Translations under genes and position numbers: made by a program | Assembly (NCBI GenBank): GCA_025360105.1 | Contig: JANYCT010000040.1 | Coordinates: forward strand, 124,001-188,000 | DNA from: Actinomycetes bacterium | Lineage (GTDB): Bacteria > Actinomycetota > Acidimicrobiia > Acidimicrobiales > Ilumatobacteraceae | Direction of reading: 5' to 3' | DNA: 64,000 nt | Notes under the pieces: model-generated | Seen by the model: the letters and a program-made list of their open reading frames with translations, nothing else | Database searches by the model: none | What the model was told of the DNA's origin: nothing | Part shown: positions 49,275 to 58,198 of the stretch, piece by piece | How the letters are laid out: every line of letters starts with the position of its first letter | Position numbering within the stretch: the stretch's first letter is position 1

Positions 49275-50165
49275 TCACCCTTGGCTTGCGATCAACGCCT
49301 CAATGTCTTCCAACCCGGGCAACGAGGGCACCGCACCGGCGTGGGTAGTCGCCAATGCTCCTGCAGCCGAAGCGAACCGCAGGGCATTGGTGAGATCGCT
49401 GCCACGCGACAACGCCGCAGCAAACGCCCCACAAAACGCATCGCCCGCGGCGGTGGAATCCACCGCATCGACGGCGAAGGCGGGCACCGTGATGTCGGGG
49501 CCGCCTGGAGTGCACAGGCGCGCGCCACGAGCACCCATTGTGATCACGACGGCGCGTGCACCGAGCGCCAACAAGTGATCGCTCCCACCCAGAATCTCGG
49601 CCTCGTGCTCATTGGGTATCACCACATCGCAAAGTGCAAGCATGTCGCCCCTCAATACCGCCGCGGGCGCAGGATTCAAGATCGTGATGGCACCTGCGGC
49701 TCGCGCCGCGAGCAACGCTGCGTGCACCGCCGGCACCGGCACTTCGAGTTGTACGAGCAACACGCGCGCCGAGTCCGCCATCGCACGCACATCGTTGGCG
49801 GTCAATGCGCCATTCGCCCCGGGCACGACGATGATCGAGTTCTCCGCTTGTGCCGACACACCGATGAGGGCTCGTCCCGTCGGTATGTTCTCAAGCGTTC
49901 GTAGTGCCGATTGATCGATCGATTCCGCACTCAACGTCGCGACGAGTTGTCTCCCAGCATCGTCGTCACCGACCGCACCGACGAACGCGCATCGAGCGCC
50001 CGCCCGCGACGCAGCGACCACCTGATTCAAACCCTTGCCGCCCGCGTGCTCGGCGTAGGTGAATCCCAACACTGTCTCGCCAGGGCCCGGAAGCCGATCG
50101 GTTGTCGCAACGAGATCAACGTTTGCGCTTCCCACCACGCACACATCGAACAGGGGAGTAGTCAT
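49275..50165 (-). CDS. ribokinase/PfkB family sugar kinase
   Basis: VVGSANVDLVATTDRLPGPGETVLG, HAGGKGLNQVVAASR, VDAVDSTAAGDAFCGAFAAAL. Confidence 0.92.
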   Translation of the reverse strand: MTTPLFDVCVVGSANVDLVATTDRLPGPGETVLGFTYAEHAGGKGLNQVVAASRAGARCAFVGAVGDDDAGRQLVATLSAESIDQSALRTLENIPTGRALIGVSAQAENSIIVVPGANGALTANDVRAMADSARVLLVQLEVPVPAVHAALLAARAAGAITILNPAPAAVLRGDMLALCDVVIPNEHEAEILGGSDHLLALGARAVVITMGARGARLCTPGGPDITVPAFAVDAVDSTAAGDAFCGAFAAALSRGSDLTNALRFASAAGALATTHAGAVPSLPGLEDIEALIASQG

Positions 50166-50995
50166 GATCCCGGCTGATCGACTACATGGCTGGCAGGGCG
50201 GAACACCGGCGGGCGTTTGCCGAGAAACGCCGAGACCGCCTCGGCGTGTTCCGGCGACTTCCAACACTCGGCGAGCAGGGCCTGTTCACGCTGTTGGATC
50301 ACAGTGAGGTCGGTCTCGACCAGGTTCTCGGTCAGCAATTGCTTGGTCATACGGAGTTGAGGATCGGGGTTCTTGGCGTACGAATTCGCGATCGCCATCG
50401 CGGTGGTCAGGAGCTCGTCGGGTTCGACAAGTACGTCGGCCAGGCCGATACGTGCCGCTTCGGCAGCGGGGATCACCCGGCCCGACAGGAACAAATCGCT
50501 GGCGTTGCCGAACCCGACGCGCGCTGCGAGCAGGCGTGTGCTTGCGAGTTCGGGCACAAGTCCCATCGTGATGAAGCCCATCCCGAACTTGGCGGTGCTC
50601 GACGCAACGATGCGGTCGACGGGAAGGATCATCGTCACGCCTATGCCGACGGCGGCACCGTTCACCGCAACAACCATGGGCTTCGAGCGGCGCACCAACG
50701 CAACCCAATCGAGGCCAGCTGGCATTCCGCCCACCCCGTCGGCGGTGTTGTTGCCGGGATCGTCACCGTCGATGCGTGTTTGGAACGTGGCCTGCATGTC
50801 TGCACCGGCGCAAAACCCTCGGCCTGCACCTGTCATCACGATGGCGCCAACCGCTGACTCGGCGTTGGCTGTGTTGATGGCGTGAGCCTGTTCCTCGGCC
50901 ATGCGTGGCGTCCACGCGTTCAATCGGTCGGGACGGTTCAGCGTGATGATCGCGATGGGGCCCTCGACGCTGTAGGTGATTTGGCTGTATTCCAC
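50162..50995 (-). CDS. enoyl-CoA hydratase (crotonase) family protein
   Basis: IITLNRPDRLNAWTPRM, GAGRGFCAGADMQ, AVNGAAVGIGVTMILPVDRIVAS. Confidence 0.92.
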   Translation of the reverse strand: MEYSQITYSVEGPIAIITLNRPDRLNAWTPRMAEEQAHAINTANAESAVGAIVMTGAGRGFCAGADMQATFQTRIDGDDPGNNTADGVGGMPAGLDWVALVRRSKPMVVAVNGAAVGIGVTMILPVDRIVASSTAKFGMGFITMGLVPELASTRLLAARVGFGNASDLFLSGRVIPAAEAARIGLADVLVEPDELLTTAMAIANSYAKNPDPQLRMTKQLLTENLVETDLTVIQQREQALLAECWKSPEHAEAVSAFLGKRPPVFRPASHVVDQPGS

Positions 50996-51051
50996 AGCCG
51001 CACTGTAGAACGCGTGGCCGTCGCAAGCCGACGGCTGTGAGCGTTGTGCGT

Positions 51052-51357
51052 TCAGCCCACGCCGCGGGCGCGCACGCCGATGGGGGCGATCAGGCGATAG
51101 CCAGCCGTGTGGCGTTCGTCCTCTGACTCGCCACCCCAGAAGCCGTACTCATGGTTGTCGCGTGCATACATGCGACAGGTTGAGTTCACGTTGCAGCTGG
51201 CGCAGACCGATTTGGCCATCGCCTCGCGCCGATCGCGGGACTGGGGCCGTTCGGCAGGTGCGGGGAAGAACAGATTTGTCAAACCCTTGCATGCGGCCTC
51301 TCGCATCCACCGATCATCGGTGGCCTCACGATGAAACATGATCTCGACTGCAGCCAT
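51052..51357 (-). CDS. WhiB family (Wbl) Fe-S transcription factor
   Basis: Four Cys (AACKG, VCASC, STCRMYA) and GFWGGES motif. Confidence 0.92.
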   Translation of the reverse strand: MAAVEIMFHREATDDRWMREAACKGLTNLFFPAPAERPQSRDRREAMAKSVCASCNVNSTCRMYARDNHEYGFWGGESEDERHTAGYRLIAPIGVRARGVG

Positions 51358-51523
51358 GGATCCCCCTGGACCAAGTTGTGTTCGGCGCTCGTAGGACACG
51401 AGTGCTTCTTTCTGCACGACCCCCGAAGTCGTCGGACCGATCTTAGGCAGAACTAATTGTGGAGTCAATTGCACCCTGCAACGAAATATTCGTTCCGGCC
51501 CGTGCCTGCTGCTGGGCATCCCG

Positions 51524-51608
51524 CACCGTTCCCACACCGTTCCCACACTGTTCCCATCCCAGGTTCGCATCCCAGGTTCGCATCCCGGGTTCGCATCCCA
51601 GGTTCGCA
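51524..51608. repeat. composite tandem repeat: 11 bp x3 followed by 13 bp x4
   Basis: CACCGTTCCCA/CACCGTTCCCA/CACTGTTCCCA (51524-51556) then TCCCAGGTTCGCA x4 with one A>G change (51557-51608). Confidence 0.95.
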
Positions 51609-51620
51609 TCACCTGTCCGG

Positions 51621-52676
51621 TCATGGGCCGAGCAGTTGGCGAACACCGTCGGCGAATCTGTCCACGTCGTCGTCGGTGGTGTCCCACGCAGTCATCCACC
51701 TGACCTGACAACTCGGCACGTCCCAGTCCCAGAAGAAACACCAGTCACGAAGTTCGTCGATCGTTCCTGCCGGAAGGTGAGGGAACACAGCATTCACCGC
51801 CGGGGGAGCGTCGTAGTCCACACCCGGAATGTGCCTGGTGCGTTCGTAGAGCCGAGTCGCCATCGAGTTGGCATGACCCGCAAGCGACAACCACAAGTCG
51901 TCGCTCAACAACGCGTTGAACTGAGCTGCGACGAAACGCATCTTTGATGGCAACTGCGTAACTTGTTTGCGGACGTAGGGCGCGACGTCGGCGAATCGTG
52001 CGGTGAGATACACGACGGCCTCGCCATACATCATCCCATTCTTCGTCGCACCAAAGGTGAGCACGTCGACGCCTGCGTCGACGGTCATCGCACGTAGCGC
52101 CGCCTGCGTGCCACCGGCAGCGGCGACCGCATTTGCCAACCGAGCGCCGTCCATGTGAACCGACATCCCCAAACGGTGTGCTGTGTCACACAGTGCGGCG
52201 ATCTCGGCCGGACTGTAGGCGGTACCCAGTTCGGTGCTCTGAGTCAGGCTGACGACACCGGGTTGGGCGTGATGCATGTTGCCGAGCACGTGGGCCTGCT
52301 GCTCGATTTGCGCGGGCACGAGCTTGCCATCGGGACAGTCAAGGTCGATCAGCTTGGCCCCGAGAATGCGCTCGGGCGCGCCGGTCTCGTCGACGTTGAT
52401 GTGCGACCAGTTGGTGCACAGCACCGCTTGGGCCGGCGCCAGCATGGTGGCCAACGCCATCACGTTCCCGCCAGTTCCGCCCCAGACCAGAAACGCCTGC
52501 GCCTGTACGCCGAACAGATCGCGCATGCGCTCGTTCAGCTCAGCCGTCCACCGATCGGATCCGTATGCAAGGGCATGGCCGTCATTTGCAGCGTGCAGCG
52601 CACTCATCACCGTCGGATGGACTCCGGCGGCGTTGTCGCTGGCGAAGGCGCGCAGCGGTGGAGGAAGGCTGATCAT
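51621..52676 (-). CDS. L-threonine aldolase-like PLP enzyme
   Basis: FASDNAAGVHPTVMSAL, HINVDETGAPE, MSVHMDGARLANAVAAAG, FGATKNGMMYGEAVVYL. Confidence 0.9.
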   Translation of the reverse strand: MISLPPPLRAFASDNAAGVHPTVMSALHAANDGHALAYGSDRWTAELNERMRDLFGVQAQAFLVWGGTGGNVMALATMLAPAQAVLCTNWSHINVDETGAPERILGAKLIDLDCPDGKLVPAQIEQQAHVLGNMHHAQPGVVSLTQSTELGTAYSPAEIAALCDTAHRLGMSVHMDGARLANAVAAAGGTQAALRAMTVDAGVDVLTFGATKNGMMYGEAVVYLTARFADVAPYVRKQVTQLPSKMRFVAAQFNALLSDDLWLSLAGHANSMATRLYERTRHIPGVDYDAPPAVNAVFPHLPAGTIDELRDWCFFWDWDVPSCQVRWMTAWDTTDDDVDRFADGVRQLLGP

Positions 52677-52737
52677 TCCTTCAGTATGGCGGTTCTGGTG
52701 GCGCTGGCGTCAGACACGCGCCAGCAGGCACAAAACA

Positions 52738-53631
52738 TCACACACCAAACACGGTAGTGATCATCCGACCCGTTCGTTCGCCGGCGCTCATAGCGAGATC
52801 GGTCACCACGAAAGCCCGCTGCAGCCATCGGTCGAGACCGTTGAATCGGGGAGTGAACGGGCTCCGGCCGTGTACCACCATGTCGTTATCGATGATCACC
52901 AGATCGCCTGACTCGAGCACAACGCCGTCGTGGTGGGCCGAGAGTGCCTGCCCGAGGAGATGCAATACCCGCTCGGCCTCTTCGTCGATGCCGACCATGA
53001 GGTCCTCGTCGAAAACCATTGACGGGTTGGCGAACGTTCCCGACAGCACGGCGATGGGCGCGCCGAGCGTGTTCGAGCGGCCGTGCAGATAGCTCTCGTC
53101 GACTGCGCAACGAAAGCGGGGTTCGAACAACACCTCGATCACCGAGGGATCGAGATGCGCAAGAGCAGCCTGCACGGAGGCCACAGTCGTGCGCGCCTGC
53201 GGATCGCCGCGAAGACACAGCAGGAGCAGGTACTTCGGTCGATGTGGATGAAATGCTGCCTCGGTGTGGAACATCAGGTTGACCTTCGACGATGTCGAGG
53301 TTTGACGACCTGACGACTCTTTCACCGGAACGATGTTCTGCACCACGTCGCCGCCGTGTTCGGGTTGATAGCCAACAGCGTCGCCGAGCAGCGCGGCGAC
53401 CGACAGCAGCAGGAGCTCCGTCGCGTTCGACTTGTTGGTGGGCTCGGTGGGCGCCGACGGCGTTCGCGGAAGTTTTCCGATCGGTAGACCGCGCAGCAGC
53501 AGGCAGCCAGAGGGGTGCGCATCGGCGCGGAACTGCGCGACCCGATCTCGAATACCGCTCGGCAGACGTGCCGACTGATCGGTGGCGAACCGAACGAGCG
53601 CCTCATCGTCGGTGAAGAGATCGGAATACAT
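52738..53631 (-). CDS. Fe(II)/2-oxoglutarate oxygenase of the TauD/clavaminate synthase-like family (AsnO/VioC-like)
   Basis: VNLMFHTEAAFHPHRPKYLLLLCLRGDPQA (HxE), C-terminal GDLVIIDNDMVVHGRSPFTPRFNG (His and Arg). Confidence 0.85.
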   Translation of the reverse strand: MYSDLFTDDEALVRFATDQSARLPSGIRDRVAQFRADAHPSGCLLLRGLPIGKLPRTPSAPTEPTNKSNATELLLLSVAALLGDAVGYQPEHGGDVVQNIVPVKESSGRQTSTSSKVNLMFHTEAAFHPHRPKYLLLLCLRGDPQARTTVASVQAALAHLDPSVIEVLFEPRFRCAVDESYLHGRSNTLGAPIAVLSGTFANPSMVFDEDLMVGIDEEAERVLHLLGQALSAHHDGVVLESGDLVIIDNDMVVHGRSPFTPRFNGLDRWLQRAFVVTDLAMSAGERTGRMITTVFGV

Positions 53632-53662
53632 ATTCCAAGTCTAGCATCTCTCGGAATATTCC
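53623..53662. promoter_or_regulatory. two GGAATA/TATTCC palindromes between divergent genes
   Basis: GGAATA-CA-TATTCC (53623-53636) and GGAATATTCC (53653-53662), centres 28 bp apart. Confidence 0.6.
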
Positions 53663-53703
53663 TGCCGCTGCGCAGCCGCTCGGTGTCGTGATGCGCAGCT
53701 ACG

Positions 53704-54555
53704 ATGGCCGCCATGCAGGTCGCAGGGCGTATCACCGATGCCGGGTCGGCGCTGACGACTGCCGAACGGCGCGTCGCAGAGGTGGTGCTCAGTACCCCTC
53801 AGCTCGTCGCTTTCGGCACTGTTGCCGAACTTGCCGACGCCGCAACGGTCGGTGCCGCAACTGTCGTCAGACTCGCGGCCAAATTAGGCTACGACGGTTT
53901 TACAGCACTGCAGGCCGCGGTGCAAAATGAGCTGTCGAACCAACTCCGCCCCGCTGCTGTTCGAATCAGAGAGGCCGTGGGCGGGGTGGGGGTGCGCCGA
54001 CATTTGCAACGCGAACTCGACAATGTGCAGAACACCTTGCTCGGCGTTGACGAGGACACCATCGCCGCTGCCACGGCGCATCTCGCCGATCTCTCTCGTG
54101 CCGTCGTGGTCCTCACCGGTGACGCGTCGACCGGTATTTGCACCCAGTTCGTGGGCGATCTTGCGTCGTTGCGACCCGGAGCCGAGCTGTTGAAGGGCAA
54201 CGAAGTTGCAGTTAGCAGGCGGCTCTCGCAGATCCAAAAGGGCGACACGGTGGTTGCGGTCGACCTGCGCCGCTACGACCGGTGGGTTGTCGAAGCGGCC
54301 ACCGAGGCCAAGCGTCGCGGCGCCTGGCTGTTGGCGCTCACCGACAGCGCCTTGTCTCCGTTGGCGGGGATTGCCGACGCATCGATGGTGCTCACCGCCG
54401 GTGGTATCGGCCCCTTCGATAGTCACGTCGGTACGCTCTCGCTGCTCAACGTTCTCGTCGCGGCCGCTGCTGAACAGCTGCGGGATACCGCGACCGAACG
54501 CCTGGACCGAGCCGAAGCAGCGTGGAGTGCCCGCTCTCAACTGATCGACCGCTGA
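53704..54555 (+). CDS. MurR/RpiR family transcriptional regulator (HTH + SIS)
   Basis: LTTAERRVAEVVLSTPQLVAFGTVAELADAATVGAATVVRLAAKLGYDGFTALQAAV then SIS domain. Confidence 0.9.
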   Translation: MAAMQVAGRITDAGSALTTAERRVAEVVLSTPQLVAFGTVAELADAATVGAATVVRLAAKLGYDGFTALQAAVQNELSNQLRPAAVRIREAVGGVGVRRHLQRELDNVQNTLLGVDEDTIAAATAHLADLSRAVVVLTGDASTGICTQFVGDLASLRPGAELLKGNEVAVSRRLSQIQKGDTVVAVDLRRYDRWVVEAATEAKRRGAWLLALTDSALSPLAGIADASMVLTAGGIGPFDSHVGTLSLLNVLVAAAAEQLRDTATERLDRAEAAWSARSQLIDR

Positions 54556-54595
54556 GCAACCCAGTGATCCGTTACGGTTCACGCCACAGCGATTA

Positions 54596-54616
54596 GTTTT
54601 GTCAGGATGACAAAAC
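54596..54616. repeat. perfect inverted repeat GTTTTGTC-AGGAT-GACAAAAC
   Basis: 8-bp arms, 5-nt centre; contains start codon (54607) of the next ORF; near-copy at 55491. Confidence 0.9.
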
Positions 54617-54963
54617 GCACGGTCGACCGGGAGGCAGGGGAGCGGAAGTGTCTGTGGTGTCGACGGCCGCTGCCGGACCCCGCCACAACAGGTCGGCCGC
54701 GGATCTACTGCCGCCAGAGTTGTCGGCAGCAGGACTACGAGGCACGCCTGCGGTCGAGCGAACTCAGCCTGGGGGACAACGAATTGGTCGTGGTCCGCTG
54801 GCAGTTCGACGAACTTCGTGACGCCGCCCACGTACTCGCCTACGCCGTGGACGACTCCGAGAGAGACCTGCTCGGCGCGGCCAACGCAACCAAGGCTGAA
54901 CTGCGCGAGATGCTCGTCTGGCTGCTCGAGGCGGCGCGGCCTGTGCGCGACCTGTGTCGATGA
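54607..54963 (+). CDS. small hypothetical protein with N-terminal zinc-finger-like Cys motif
   Basis: CLWCRRPLPDPATTGRPRIYCRQSCRQQDYEARLR. Confidence 0.7.
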   Translation: MTKRTVDREAGERKCLWCRRPLPDPATTGRPRIYCRQSCRQQDYEARLRSSELSLGDNELVVVRWQFDELRDAAHVLAYAVDDSERDLLGAANATKAELREMLVWLLEAARPVRDLCR

Positions 54964-55059
54964 CCTTTGGCCCTATCGGGCGTGCGAGCCGTGCCATACC
55001 CTGAAATCACAGGTCGGCAAGAAACCGTCCGGCCGAACGACTCAAAGCGAGAGCATCTC

Positions 55060-55455
55060 ATGTCCCTCAGTCACACGATCGTCTGGCTCGATCACCACAA
55101 CGCCGAGATCATCGATTTCTCCTTTGACGACAAACATGTGCTCCACGTACACCATGAAGGCGGCGATCGGAAACTGCACCACAAGGTGAACACGATCGGT
55201 TCCGGAAAGGTCCTCGAGGATCGCAGCTTCTACAACGACATCGTCACGGCGATGGACGACGCGCACAAAGTGCTGATCACCGGACCCGGCAACGCAAAGT
55301 TGACGCTCAAGAAGCACATCGACAAGTACCAGCCGTCGCTCGCCAAGCGCGTTGTCGGCGTCGAGACGCTCGATCATCCATCAGTCGGAGAGCTGCTTGC
55401 ATATGCGCGCCGTTTCTTCAAAGGAGTCGATCAGATGGCCGGCGACATCGACTGA
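55060..55455 (+). CDS. eRF1-domain-3-like 'translational machinery' (baeRF-type) protein
   Basis: HTIVWLDHHNAEIIDF...HHKVNTIGSGKVLEDRSFYNDIVTAMDDAHKVLITGPGNAKLTLKKHIDKYQPSLAKRVVGVETLDHPSVGELLAYARRFF. Confidence 0.75.
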   Translation: MSLSHTIVWLDHHNAEIIDFSFDDKHVLHVHHEGGDRKLHHKVNTIGSGKVLEDRSFYNDIVTAMDDAHKVLITGPGNAKLTLKKHIDKYQPSLAKRVVGVETLDHPSVGELLAYARRFFKGVDQMAGDID

Positions 55456-55481
55456 GCGAATCTGCACCGGGGGGTGCCAGT

Positions 55482-55520
55482 ATCGGGGGTGTTTCGTCAG
55501 GATGACGAAACAACCCCGAT
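55482..55520. repeat. long hairpin ATCGGGG-gt-GTTTCGTC-AGGAT-GACGAAAC-aa-CCCCGAT
   Basis: Inner perfect 8-bp arms (55491-55511) plus outer 7-bp arms; possible terminator or operator. Confidence 0.85.
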
Positions 55521-55841
55521 ACAACAGTTGTGGGAGGGTGTTCGCACGATGCACTCACGGCTTGGCCCGTATGCACAGATGATTGCCGACGGACACGGCG
55601 ACGTGGAGTTCTGACGGGGTCGCGCGTGGCGCATTGGCCGGCGAGGACCAAAACCCCGGACCGTCTTGCCCGATGAAGGAGCGACCTACGTCACCGAAGG
55701 GTCGACGCCGGACTCACGACTCGTTGTCGCCAACGCCCATAATGCTCGTTATGTCAACTCTACGTTATGGGGGCTGTGCGGTGCTGGGCGAAGGGCGCTC
55801 CCCTGGGGCGGAGCGACGGCGCGCCCTCGTCGCCCTGATCG

Positions 55842-55890
55842 CGAAGTAGCGCTGTGGCGGCCCCTCTTGGCGCCGTGGAGCGCTACTTCG
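55842..55890. repeat. inverted repeat with 12-bp perfect arms
   Basis: CGAAGTAGCGCT (55842-55853) and AGCGCTACTTCG (55879-55890), 25-nt loop, in a stretch with no convincing CDS. Confidence 0.9.
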
Positions 55891-56075
55891 GTCGCGCAGA
55901 CCTGCGGGGTGCGTCCGACCAATTGACTCATGTCCTACCGACCGAGGTCGCCGCCACGCGGCACCGCGCAATGAGCGCCAGCCGGATGCATACCCGCGCC
56001 GGGCCGCGCCGTGATTCTCGTCTACAGCTTCCGCAACTCGTAGCGCGTCGCGCTCGCGAGCTCAGCTCCGAACGC

Positions 56076-56933
56076 CTAATCGGCGGCGTCGGCGGCGAGT
56101 AGGTTCCGCTCGTGCACTGCGCGCAGCATCACCGGATCAACTCCCCTCGCAACAGCGTGCTGCGCGAGACCGAGCACGTCCTTGGGCAGGCATGCACCGT
56201 CGTAGGGGCGGCCGCCACGGATGCCGTACTCAGGATTCCAAGACGCTTCCGCAGACCGGCTCACGATGTCACCAACGACGTCGGGGTTTGCTCCCTGCGC
56301 CACCGCAATGGCATGCATTTCGTTCCAGAAGCTGATCTTGGTGGCGTTGTAGGCGTTGTGGGCGCACTTGGCCAACTCTGCTTCAGTCAACGAACACAGC
56401 ACGACGTGCTCACCAGCGAGCGGGCCCACCAGAGCCATCACCAGAGACGCCGACTCCTCGTCGGACGAACCGATCACGGTGATCCGCGGACGCAACGCAT
56501 CGTCGAGGGCTGAGGCCGCCCGAAGGAATTCGGGCACGTGCACGAGCGAGAACGGCGCAGCTGCATCGTTTCCTATCTCTGCCTCAAGCCATGAGGTAAC
56601 CGGTCCGGAGCATGTGCCAGGCGGAACCGTTGAGCGCACCACGATGAGAACGTGATGTGTGGCCAACACGATGGAGCGGCCTATCGAACGAATGCACGCT
56701 TCGAGTTCGATCAGCGCATAGCCGCTTGCATCCGCAGGAGTCGGGACACACACCAAGACCATGCACGGCTCGTCGGGAATCACGAGTTGAGTCGAGCAGT
56801 CAAGCCCCGCAGTAGCGAGCGACGCGCACCGATCAGCGGATGAGTCGACGAACGAGACACGCCTCGACATGCTCAGTAGCGCACGCCCGCAGGCCTCCCC
56901 CACTACGCCGGCTCCGACCACGATGATGCGCAT
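56076..56933 (-). CDS. UDP-glucose/GDP-mannose dehydrogenase-like protein lacking the C-terminal domain
   Basis: MRIIVVGAGVVGEACGRALL, VRSTVPPGTC, EAELAKCAHNAYNATKISFWNEM, GGRPYDGACLPKDVLGL; ends at 285 aa. Confidence 0.85.
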   Translation of the reverse strand: MRIIVVGAGVVGEACGRALLSMSRRVSFVDSSADRCASLATAGLDCSTQLVIPDEPCMVLVCVPTPADASGYALIELEACIRSIGRSIVLATHHVLIVVRSTVPPGTCSGPVTSWLEAEIGNDAAAPFSLVHVPEFLRAASALDDALRPRITVIGSSDEESASLVMALVGPLAGEHVVLCSLTEAELAKCAHNAYNATKISFWNEMHAIAVAQGANPDVVGDIVSRSAEASWNPEYGIRGGRPYDGACLPKDVLGLAQHAVARGVDPVMLRAVHERNLLAADAAD

Positions 56934-56974
56934 CTCGACGAGCGTAATTGTTCGGGGTGAACCGAAGCAGATTT

Positions 56975-58189
56975 TCAGAAGCCGAGTCGGGCGAATGTCT
57001 CGAGGTGGCGGACTGCGACGGCTTTGTTGCTGAGGTGGACCTGCGCCGCAAGGGCGCCAAGACGGCTCGCTTCGGCGTCGAAGCTGTCGAGCGCCAGCGA
57101 GAGCCCCTCGGCTGAGCCGGCGGGAAACACCGTACCCATCCCCCAGATCTTGACGAGGTCTGCGGCGAAGGAGTGATCGGATGCGATGACTCCGCGCCCG
57201 TGGGATATCGCGTCCATGAGCGTGCCAGAGTTGCGGCGATAACCCGGATGGAAGGAGAGCAGCGATACATCCGCTGCGGCGTAGACGCGTTCGCGAAAGG
57301 CGGGGTCCACGAATCCACCGAACACCAAGGGTCGGGTCACCCAGCTCTCGACTGCGTGTTCATCGGCGTGGCGTGCGACCTTTCCGGAAACAATGAGCAG
57401 CCAGTCGGGACGATCACGAAAGGCTGTGAACACCGTCGTCGGATCGTGGCTGGAGTGACCACCGCCGAACAGCAATGCCACGGATTGCGCTTGGTCGATG
57501 CCGAGGGCGCGACGTGCAGCCGCTCGCGTCTCGCTCACAGCCCGGCAGCCAGCGAGGAGGAGCTGCTGCCCAGCAAGGCCCGGCAATTCCGCTTCGACGG
57601 TTGCGATCAACGACGCATCGGGTACCGCCAGCGTCACCCTCGGCTGCGGTCGCCCCGTGATCATCCGGAACCGATGCGCAGCTCGAGCGACCTCGGTGTT
57701 GAACGAGCCGGCGCCCGGCGCAGCGTGGTGCAGAATGACTGGCCGTTTCCCCGCAACCAGCGCGAATACCGCGGGGTTCGCCTCGCCCGTGACGACGACA
57801 ATCGCGACGGGCTGTACCGAACTCTTCCCCGCCGCTCGACGGGTCTCCAGAGCGAGAATGGCGGTCCGGATCAGAGTGCCGCTGCGACGCAGGACTCGAA
57901 CCTCACGCCCTCGGATGCTTCGTATCGTTGCGGCTTGCGTGAACATCCAACCAGCGAGCGCGCCGAATTGCCGCGTCGGCCAAGGCGCCGCAACGGTTGA
58001 TCGCAACGCCCAGCCCTGCGAGGTGAGTACCTCGACATGTGCGCCCGCTTCGGCGAAGCCATCGGCAAGCTCTGCGAAGCGCTTCGGGAAGTGGCCAGAG
58101 AGGAGATGAGCGAGCGGTTCCACGACCAAGACCGCCCCATCCCAACGCTGGGCCGCTACCGACGACGCGGCGTCCTCGTTGTCGTGCAC
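56975..58189 (-). CDS. glycosyltransferase (GT4-like)
   Basis: FADGFAEAGAHVEVLTSQGW, ALLFGGGHSSHDPTTVFTAF, LSFHPGYRRNSGTLMDAISHGRGVIAS. Confidence 0.75.
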   Translation of the reverse strand: MHDNEDAASSVAAQRWDGAVLVVEPLAHLLSGHFPKRFAELADGFAEAGAHVEVLTSQGWALRSTVAAPWPTRQFGALAGWMFTQAATIRSIRGREVRVLRRSGTLIRTAILALETRRAAGKSSVQPVAIVVVTGEANPAVFALVAGKRPVILHHAAPGAGSFNTEVARAAHRFRMITGRPQPRVTLAVPDASLIATVEAELPGLAGQQLLLAGCRAVSETRAAARRALGIDQAQSVALLFGGGHSSHDPTTVFTAFRDRPDWLLIVSGKVARHADEHAVESWVTRPLVFGGFVDPAFRERVYAAADVSLLSFHPGYRRNSGTLMDAISHGRGVIASDHSFAADLVKIWGMGTVFPAGSAEGLSLALDSFDAEASRLGALAAQVHLSNKAVAVRHLETFARLGF

Positions 58190-58198
58190 GTGTTCATT

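Noticed and set aside
51524-51608. CRISPR-like array
   Set aside because: Units are 11 and 13 bp and directly contiguous, with no spacers; this is a minisatellite.
55583-56102. Several short ORFs (for example 55583-55849, 55854-56102)
   Set aside because: Mutually overlapping, no motifs or plausible start context; treated as non-coding or degenerate sequence.
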